Shown piece by piece: positions 1 to 5,450 of a stretch of DNA of 16,171 nucleotides. Position 1 is the stretch's first letter, and each line of letters starts with the position of its first letter. The stretch lies in NCBI GenBank assembly GCA_002796165.1, contig PCWF01000097.1, positions 1-16,171 of the forward strand. The letters run 5' to 3'. The stretch is from Nitrospinae bacterium CG11_big_fil_rev_8_21_14_0_20_56_8 (GTDB lineage: Bacteria > Nitrospinota > Nitrospinia > Nitrospinales > VA-1). Both the position numbers and the translations under genes were made by a program. A model generated the notes under the pieces. It searched no databases. It saw only the letters and a list, made by a program, of their open reading frames with translations, and had not been told where the DNA came from.

Positions 1-184
1 CCTTCACGGTGACCGTGCATTGTTCTTCCTTGCCATTGAGGTTTACCGTGCAATCCGCCGAAAATCCCTTGAATCCGGCAGGCCAGCGGGCGGTATTCTG
101 AAATACCTCCTGGAGTGTCTGCCGTGCCTGGGGATCGTCAACTACGTCGGTCGTTATATCCTGTTCCTTGGCATACGTTGCCAT
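1..184 (-). CDS. DUF3386-like protein, N-terminal fragment (cut by window edge)
   Basis: The frame is open from the left edge of the window to an ATG at 184-182 (minus strand), giving about 61 visible residues beginning MATYAKEQDITTDVVDDPQA. A good Shine-Dalgarno (AAGGAG, 192-197) lies seven bases upstream and fixes this start. The stretch after the first 20 residues (ARQTLQEVFQNTARWPAGF, then GFSADCTVNL) resembles the start of DUF3386 proteins, a mostly cyanobacterial and proteobacterial family of unknown function whose members open with an acidic/aromatic 'A..enR..W...F.G.sAd' pattern. There is no signal peptide. It lies 128 bp downstream of the PPIase gene on the same strand, so it could be read through from it or have its own promoter; I see no convincing promoter in the gap. 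The coding call is firm; the family is assigned by eye from the N-terminus only. Confidence 0.72.
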   Translation of the reverse strand, partial: MATYAKEQDITTDVVDDPQARQTLQEVFQNTARWPAGFKGFSADCTVNLNGKEEQCTVTVK

Positions 185-222
185 TACTTAACTCCTTATA
201 AGTCAATTGGTTAAAATCTCGA

Positions 223-265
223 TCCCGTCCTTGTGCATAACCCGCCACTTGGGTTTTAGACGGGA
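223..265. repeat. Nested inverted repeat between the DUF3386-like and PPIase genes
   Basis: A 7-bp perfect inverted repeat (TCCCGTC at 223-229, GACGGGA at 259-265) encloses a second one (AACCC at 239-243, GGGTT at 251-255, seven-base loop). Together they could fold into a two-tier stem with an asymmetric internal loop. The element lies downstream of the PPIase stop and upstream of the DUF3386-like start, so on the minus strand it could end the PPIase transcript or form part of the next gene's leader. No uninterrupted T-run follows directly on either strand (only GATTTT some bases beyond, in the minus direction), so it is not a textbook intrinsic terminator. The rest of 185-312 holds the ribosome binding site at 192-197 and nothing else I can name. 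Confidence 0.35.
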
Positions 266-312
266 ATGCGTCCAAAAAGTTTCAGGAAAGCCAAAATTCG
301 CCGGATGGGTGT

Positions 313-1347
313 TCAAAAATAGACTTTTATTTTCGCGTTGGCTCGTAGCCCATCCATGAATTTCTGCGCCTCCTGGTGGGCTTTTTCGGTAAAAATCTGT
401 TTCTGAATTGCGTCCTTCATCTCGTCGAACGTTGTTTCCTCCGGTGGGCGGGTTTCGATCAATTGCGCGATGTGGTGCCCGTAGGGGGTGGTGAAGGGTT
501 CGCTGACGTCTCCCGGCTTCAACCCTTCCACCGCGGCGTCGAAGGAGGGATCGAACACCCCCTTGTACATGAAACCGAGATCGCCCCCGTTGGGAGCGCT
601 TTCACTATCCTCGGAGTATTTTTTCGCCATCTCCTCGAAATTGGCGCCCTTCCGGATCTCCGCGAGAATGGAGCGGATCTTTTCCTCCGTCTCGCGGCTT
701 TTTTGCAACTTGATCATATCGCGGTCCTTTTCCGGAAATTGGTTCAGGTAGCCGGGAGGAAACGGAGCAACGAAAATGTGGCGCACGCGGTAGGACATGG
801 GCCGCATGAATTTCTGCTTGTTCTCATCGTAATATTTTTTGATCTCTTCCCCGGTAATGTCGATCTTGCCCTTGATGCGGTCTTCGAGCAGGAACCCGGC
901 GAGGGCGTCGATTTCAATGGCCCGGGTTAAATCCGCTTCCGTGATATTGCGCTCCTTGAGCGCTTTTTGAAATTCCTGCTCGCTGGGATATGAGGTCTTT
1001 ATGGCCCCCAGTTCTTCCCGAATGGTCTCGGGCGGCACGCGTTTGTTCGCCGCCTTGGCTTCCTGGAATACCAGTTCGCGGACCACCTCGTGGTCGATGA
1101 TCTCGCGCACGATCCCCGCCTGTTGTTTCACCGTGAGAGGGCTCCGGATATCGCGCATGAGGCGATCGAACTCGAACTTGACGTAATTGGAGCCGATCTT
1201 GACTCCATTGACCTCGGCCACCACATCGGGGATGCTGACCGTCTGGGAAAGACCGTCCCCCGGTTCCGCCTGGACGGGAACCGCCATACCGGTGATTCCG
1301 AGCAGGGCGGCCAAAACCAAATGCACAACCGTTTTCTTGAATGACAT
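313..1347 (-). CDS. Secreted parvulin-type peptidyl-prolyl isomerase (PpiC/SurA-like)
   Basis: The product is 344 aa. Residues 1-27 form a classic Sec signal peptide (Lys-Lys n-region, hydrophobic core, cleavage after VQA), so the protein is exported to the periplasm. Residues about 41-165 look like a SurA/PrsA-type N-terminal chaperone region ('VVAEVNG' opening, then helices). Residues about 186-299 form a rotamase (parvulin) domain: YRVRHIFV at 186-193, the 'FEEMAKKYSEDSESAPNGGD' block, and the closing 'PYGHHIAQL' with paired histidines 291-292. An insertion of about 20 residues (197-217) follows the first strand. Family members isomerise prolyl bonds and assist folding of exported or outer-membrane proteins. 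The ATG is preceded by GAGGAAG. The gene is divergent from the spermidine-synthase-like gene and has a promoter candidate at 1384-1412. Which parvulin subfamily it belongs to cannot be settled by eye. Confidence 0.92.
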   Translation of the reverse strand: MSFKKTVVHLVLAALLGITGMAVPVQAEPGDGLSQTVSIPDVVAEVNGVKIGSNYVKFEFDRLMRDIRSPLTVKQQAGIVREIIDHEVVRELVFQEAKAANKRVPPETIREELGAIKTSYPSEQEFQKALKERNITEADLTRAIEIDALAGFLLEDRIKGKIDITGEEIKKYYDENKQKFMRPMSYRVRHIFVAPFPPGYLNQFPEKDRDMIKLQKSRETEEKIRSILAEIRKGANFEEMAKKYSEDSESAPNGGDLGFMYKGVFDPSFDAAVEGLKPGDVSEPFTTPYGHHIAQLIETRPPEETTFDEMKDAIQKQIFTEKAHQEAQKFMDGLRANAKIKVYF

Positions 1348-1383
1348 TGCTTCCTCAAAAATTGAATCGCGGGAATAAGGCGC

Positions 1384-1412
1384 AGATTACCATTCCCCCG
1401 GGCCGGATTCAA
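1384..1412 (-). promoter_or_regulatory. Sigma70-like promoter for the PPIase gene
   Basis: Read on the minus strand, TTGAAT (1407-1412) and TAATCT (1384-1389) are separated by 17 bp. Transcription would start near 1377, about 30 bases before the ATG at 1347. The spacer is very GC-rich. This is a motif match only. Confidence 0.5.
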
Positions 1413-1458
1413 CGGCTGTCATCACTTCAATTTTCTTTTTTGGGAATTCCCTTCGTTT

Positions 1459-1488
1459 CTGGCAAACCCGGGCGGGGCGTTGTAAGAT
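1459..1488 (+). promoter_or_regulatory. Weak promoter candidate for the spermidine-synthase-like gene
   Basis: CTGGCA (1459-1464) and TAAGAT (1483-1488) are spaced 18 bp apart, upstream of the ATG at 1538. The -35 matches only four of six consensus positions. The downstream leader lacks a recognisable Shine-Dalgarno, so either the signal or the start could be off. It is the best plus-strand candidate in the 190-bp divergent gap 1348-1537. Confidence 0.25.
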
Positions 1489-1537
1489 ATCCCCTTTAAT
1501 TGAAAACCGGGGCCGGTCGGACCCCCAAAACACAAGC

Positions 1538-4189
1538 ATGAAACCTACGCCATCCCTCCCGTCCCTTTTGATTCCGGGGATCTGCCTTTTTCTTTCGGGC
1601 GCCGCCAGCCTGGTTTACGAGTTGATCTGGCTCAAGCAACTGTCCCTGGTATTCGGAGGAACGCTGTATGCCATCAGCGCGGTCTTGTGCGCTTTCATGG
1701 TCGGTCTCGCTCTGGGAGCCTGGGGCATCTCCCGCTACCTGACCACGCGCCGGGAACCGGGGCTGAACATTCACCCGGTCCGGCTGTACGGCATCCTGGA
1801 AGGGATGATCGGGGTTTACGCCCTGCTGTTTCCGCTCGGGCTGGAAGGGTTGTCCCGCCTATACCCCCTGGCTCTGGAAACCGCGGGATCCGGTTTGCTT
1901 CTCCACCTGCTGGAATTTTTTGCGGCGGCGGTCCTCATGCTACCCGCCACCTGCCTGATGGGAGCCACGCTTCCCCTGGTGGGAAGCTGGCGCGTGGGCG
2001 ACCGCGCGCAGGGCATCTTTTCGGAAATTTCGCTCCTGTACAGCATCAACACCTTTGGGGCCGTGGCCGGTTGTCTTTACACCCAGATGGCGGGGATCCG
2101 GTGGCTGGGAATCCGGGGCACCACCTTAACGGCGGTCGGGCTGAACGCGGCGGTTTTCCTGGTTTGCCTCCGCTACCGCGCCGGGTCGACCGGCTCCGAA
2201 TCCCAGGCCCCTCCCCCGTTTGCCCGGCCGATCCGGATCAAACCGGATGAGGGGGGCGAACGGGTTCCCACCCCGTTTTTGAGCGGACTTCTGTTATTTG
2301 TTTTTTTCTTCTCCGGCCTGGCCTCCCTGTCCAGCGAAATCCTCTGGACCCGCATCCTGGTTTTCCCGATGGGCAGTTCGCTCTACTCATTCGCGCTGAT
2401 TCTTGCCACGTTCCTGTTCGGCATCGCCGCCGGGAGTCTGGCCGCGGAGAAGGTGCTGGGAAATTCACGCTGGATCTATAAGTTCCTGTGGATCGAGATC
2501 CTGATCGGCGCCGCCTGTATCGCCATTCTCCCCCTGTTCAATCGGCTCCCGGAATGGACGCTCGCCGCGGACCGGATGTTTTATGGACTCGATAGTTCCC
2601 CGGCCCGCACGCTGGGCATCCGGTCCCTGTTCGCCTTCGGGCTCATGCTTCCCCCCACGCTGGGATTCGGAATGATTTTCCCCCTGGCCAACCGCATCCA
2701 TCTCGCCCTGTTCTCGACGGTGAGCCGCACGCTGGGCAACTCCTATTCGGTCAACACGATGGGGGCCGTTCTGGGCACGGTATTGACCCCCTTCGTGCTG
2801 ATCCCGTTGTGGGGCATCCGTTTATCCATCTTTCTCCTTTACGCGGTGCTGATTTTACTTTCGATGTGGGGGCTGGGCCTGCATCGCCGGGAGCCGGGCG
2901 CAAAAATCTGCGCGTTCCTGGCGGGCACGGCCGGATTGATTGTGGGGGGATATTTCTACGCTTCGCCCGCCATTGAGACCGGGCACCTCGGCCGCAACAA
3001 CCTCGCCCGGACCGAGATCGACGTTTCACCGCAAGAGATGCGCCTCCTCGATTACCTGGAAGGCGAGTTCGCGACTCTCAGCGTGGTGGAAGACACGGGA
3101 ACCGGGGCGCGAACGATCTACATGGACGGATTCAGCACGGCCACGGTCTCCGGCTCCATCGGGGGAAGCGCCTACATGCAGGCGATGGGTTTTGTGCCTG
3201 CCCTCCTTCATCCCGACCCCAAAGAGGCCCTCGTCATCTGTTTCGGAACGGGAAACACAATGGGAACGGTATCGCTGTTTCCCGGTCTCCATGTGGACGG
3301 GGTGGAAATCGACCGAAACGTTCTGGGAATGGCCCGCTGGTTCGTGCCATGGAATCACGACGTACTGGCTCGACCCAATGCGGAACTTTTCGTTCAGGAC
3401 GGGAGATCCTTTCTCCGCTGGACGCGCAACCGCTACGACCTGATCACGCTGGAACCCATGTCCCCGGTGCAGGCGGGAGTCGTCAATCTCTATTCCAGGG
3501 AATTTTACGAACTGGCGCGGGACCGGCTGAACGAGGATGGAGTGATGATGCAATGGCTCCCGCTTCATCTGGTGGGGCCGGAAGATGCGCGTGCCATCAT
3601 CCACACGTTTCAGGAGGTGTTCCCTTACACCTCCGCGTGGAACAGTTTTCTCACCCGCATCGTCCTTCTGGTGGGAAGCAAGACCCCCCACACCCTTGAC
3701 CGGAAACGGTTTGAACGCCTCATGCAGGTCCCGGAACTGGAGACCGCCGCCCGGCAGATCGGAGTTTTCTCCTTTCTCGACCTGGCCGACTTCTTTCTGA
3801 CCGGCGGAGAAGCCCTGAAATCCTATCTCCGGAATGCCCCGGTCATCACCGATGACCGGCCGATTCTCGAACACTCCCCCGTCACCCTCGTCCCGCCTTT
3901 GATCTGGCAGACGGACGAATCGTTCCTGAATCTTCTTCGGCACCGGGTCCAATCGTCCCCTCCCCTTACCGGGGTGACGCGGGAAGAGGGAATCAAACTT
4001 CAGCAGGATCTGGATCTCCGGACGGCGCAACGGCTGGCGGTCTTTTCGCGGCGTTACCACGGCCCCGGGGAGGCGGCGTTCGCCAACGGAAATTTCCTGG
4101 GTGGGCTGGAACAAGTGCGGAATTACCTGGAATCGGCCGGGGAGACCCCCGTTTCGCTGGCGGGAGCCCGGTGGAACGGGATCAGGTGA
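1538..4189 (+). CDS. Polytopic membrane protein fused to a spermidine-synthase-like domain
   Basis: 883 aa. Residues about 10-475 are strongly hydrophobic with many membrane helices. They contain an internal duplication: 'FLSGAASLVYELIWLKQL' (18-35) matches 'FFSGLASLSSEILWTRIL' (257-274), and 'LLYSINTFGAVAG' (166-178) matches 'NSYSVNTMGAVLG' (401-413). Residues about 500-790 form a spermidine-synthase-type Rossmann methyltransferase fold: SAM/dcSAM loop 'ICFGTGNTMG' (567-576), acidic VEID at 589-592, DGR at 621-623, and 'YDLITLEPMSPVQAGVVNLY'. Classical aminopropyltransferases have a catalytic Asp in 'YDVI..DS.DP'; here the position reads Glu (ITLEP, 636-640), as I recall for the membrane-fused subfamily, so polyamine synthesis is not proven. 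The start at 1538 has no clear Shine-Dalgarno, but no better upstream start is visible. The gene stands alone and ends inside the 3' end of the convergent gene at 4182. Confidence 0.9.
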   Translation: MKPTPSLPSLLIPGICLFLSGAASLVYELIWLKQLSLVFGGTLYAISAVLCAFMVGLALGAWGISRYLTTRREPGLNIHPVRLYGILEGMIGVYALLFPLGLEGLSRLYPLALETAGSGLLLHLLEFFAAAVLMLPATCLMGATLPLVGSWRVGDRAQGIFSEISLLYSINTFGAVAGCLYTQMAGIRWLGIRGTTLTAVGLNAAVFLVCLRYRAGSTGSESQAPPPFARPIRIKPDEGGERVPTPFLSGLLLFVFFFSGLASLSSEILWTRILVFPMGSSLYSFALILATFLFGIAAGSLAAEKVLGNSRWIYKFLWIEILIGAACIAILPLFNRLPEWTLAADRMFYGLDSSPARTLGIRSLFAFGLMLPPTLGFGMIFPLANRIHLALFSTVSRTLGNSYSVNTMGAVLGTVLTPFVLIPLWGIRLSIFLLYAVLILLSMWGLGLHRREPGAKICAFLAGTAGLIVGGYFYASPAIETGHLGRNNLARTEIDVSPQEMRLLDYLEGEFATLSVVEDTGTGARTIYMDGFSTATVSGSIGGSAYMQAMGFVPALLHPDPKEALVICFGTGNTMGTVSLFPGLHVDGVEIDRNVLGMARWFVPWNHDVLARPNAELFVQDGRSFLRWTRNRYDLITLEPMSPVQAGVVNLYSREFYELARDRLNEDGVMMQWLPLHLVGPEDARAIIHTFQEVFPYTSAWNSFLTRIVLLVGSKTPHTLDRKRFERLMQVPELETAARQIGVFSFLDLADFFLTGGEALKSYLRNAPVITDDRPILEHSPVTLVPPLIWQTDESFLNLLRHRVQSSPPLTGVTREEGIKLQQDLDLRTAQRLAVFSRRYHGPGEAAFANGNFLGGLEQVRNYLESAGETPVSLAGARWNGIR

Positions 4190-4859
4190 AATTTTGCTGG
4201 CGGTAGCGTTTCTGTAGCGACAGGGCCTTGTCCACTTCTTCCGGGCTCACCGACCCCAACTCCACGAGCACGTTCCCGAACAGAGGCCGCGGATTCCGCT
4301 CCTTTTGCCGGGTCAAAGCTTCATCGATATTTTCCCGGGTGATCGAGGGATTGACGAAATTGCAGATCACGTCTCCCAGCAGGAATTTTTTCTTTGCCGC
4401 CGCCACGCGCGTTACCCGGCGAGGGGGATCCTGTTCTTTTCGCGATGCGGACTCCAGCGGCGAGCCGGAATGGCTTTGAACGCGGGCGGTGTCTTTTCCC
4501 TGGAGCTTGAGACCCATTTCGTACATCGCGATCGTGGAATCCCGGAGAACGTTATAAACAAATTTGGTGACAAACAGAACCACCAGAAGAGAAAAGATCC
4601 CCGCAACGGTCCCGAAGAACACGTTGGTCTGAAACAGCTTGATGTGCAGGATATTTTCGAGTTGTTCAATGCGATCCGCTTTTTGATGATTGAACCAGTC
4701 GAGCGCTTCCCGGTGGAGATTTTCGAGCCCCTCCAGAAAGTTTTTTCCCCTTGCGGGGTTGGGCTCCCGCAATTCTTCCCCCGCCCCAAAAACGATCTCC
4801 GGTCCATGCAAAACGAGAACCAGAATGAACGCGAAACAAATGAACCGTTTTCCTCGCAA
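4182..4859 (-). CDS. Exported or membrane-anchored protein with C-terminal MshEN-like motif
   Basis: 225 aa. Residues 1-26 look like a signal sequence (MRGKRF, hydrophobic stretch, VFGAG). Residues 45-75 are charged and probably helical. Residues about 80-103 are a strong transmembrane helix (FFGTVAGIFSLLVVLFV). A low-complexity basic and Ser/Pro linker follows. Residues 159-217 resemble the N-terminal domain of type II secretion/pilus ATPases (GspE/MshE N-domain): 'LGDVIC', 'ITRENIDEALTRQKE', 'GNVLVELGSVSPEEVDKAL', i.e. the repeated 'hL...G.i....l..AL..Q' pattern. In MshE this fold binds cyclic di-GMP; whether this short copy does is unknown. The start is TTG at 4859, six bases after the stop of the LRR gene; an upstream in-frame TGA excludes an earlier start. 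It is the last gene of the three-gene operon and overlaps its convergent neighbour by 8 bp. I do not recognise the whole protein. Confidence 0.8.
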   Translation of the reverse strand: MRGKRFICFAFILVLVLHGPEIVFGAGEELREPNPARGKNFLEGLENLHREALDWFNHQKADRIEQLENILHIKLFQTNVFFGTVAGIFSLLVVLFVTKFVYNVLRDSTIAMYEMGLKLQGKDTARVQSHSGSPLESASRKEQDPPRRVTRVAAAKKKFLLGDVICNFVNPSITRENIDEALTRQKERNPRPLFGNVLVELGSVSPEEVDKALSLQKRYRQQNFT

Positions 4860-4865
4860 GTGAAA

Positions 4866-5438
4866 TCACTCCAGAATGAGGTTGGCGATGTTCCGGAAAT
4901 TCTCCGATTCCCTTATGGCCTGTTTCCCTTCCTCGGTCAATTCATTGTCGAACAGGTCGAGATACTCCAGATGTGACAGCACCGGGCTCTGCGCCAGAGC
5001 CAGGGCCCCCTCGTCGCCGATTTGGTTCTGAGCCAGGTCGAGCCGCGTCAGGTTCACCAACTGGATGGATTCGGCCAGGGCTTTCGCACCGGCGGGTCCT
5101 ACCTTGTTCTTCCACAGGTCCAGGTGCTTGAGCCGGGACGCATTGGGGGAACGGGCCAGACGACCGACCCCTTCGTCGCCGATATCGTTTCGTTGCAGAA
5201 TCAACACCTTCAGCCGGGCAATGACCCGGGAGTCGGCCAGCAGGCGAATTCCTTTATCGGTGATGTTGTTCCGTTCCAGGTTCAATTCTTCGAGGTCCGC
5301 CAATTCCTCCGCCTGGGTAAGGTACTCCAGCCCCGCATCCCCAATGTATTTGAGGCGTACGTCCAGAACGGTTCCGTTATGGGTCAGTCGTTTTTTGACA
5401 AGCATTTCGACGGGATCGTCGTTGAATGGTTTATTCAT
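4866..5438 (-). CDS. Leucine-rich repeat protein (ribonuclease-inhibitor type)
   Basis: 190 aa, with no signal peptide or membrane segment, so probably cytoplasmic. Almost the whole protein is leucine-rich repeats with an exact 27-residue period: repeat starts fall at residues 48, 75, 102, 129 and 156, and a more divergent first copy begins near 21. Each copy follows 'L..L.L..N.IGDEG...LA.S', for example 'NLTRLDLAQNQIGDEGALAL'. RI-like LRR proteins are horseshoe-shaped binding scaffolds, so a protein partner is likely but not identifiable from sequence. The ATG at 5438 has AAAGGA (5445-5450) six bases upstream. The gene starts 12 bp after the aminopeptidase stop, and its own stop is 6 bp before the next gene, so the three are surely co-transcribed. 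Confidence 0.88.
   Translation of the reverse strand: MNKPFNDDPVEMLVKKRLTHNGTVLDVRLKYIGDAGLEYLTQAEELADLEELNLERNNITDKGIRLLADSRVIARLKVLILQRNDIGDEGVGRLARSPNASRLKHLDLWKNKVGPAGAKALAESIQLVNLTRLDLAQNQIGDEGALALAQSPVLSHLEYLDLFDNELTEEGKQAIRESENFRNIANLILE
4869..4872 (-). promoter_or_regulatory. Ribosome binding site GGAG deciding the TTG start at 4859
   Basis: GGAG on the minus strand lies nine bases before TTG 4859-4857 and overlaps the last codons of the LRR gene. The in-frame stop of that gene (4868-4866) blocks any earlier start, so TTG is the natural, translationally coupled initiator. Confidence 0.6.
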
Positions 5439-5450
5439 CGGAATTCCTTT

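Noticed and set aside
20..214. Plus-strand small open frame at the left edge
   Set aside because: It is antisense to the DUF3386-like start, which has a good ribosome binding site and a family-like N-terminus.
3026..4114. Open frame of about 360 codons antisense to the spermidine-synthase-like domain
   Set aside because: Rich in Arg/Gly/Pro/His without domain motifs; it shadows a frame with clear SAM-binding motifs.
4148..4180. Inverted repeat CCCGTT/AACGGG near the convergent stops as a terminator
   Set aside because: Six-base arms with a 21-base loop inside coding sequence and no T-run; expected by chance at this base composition.
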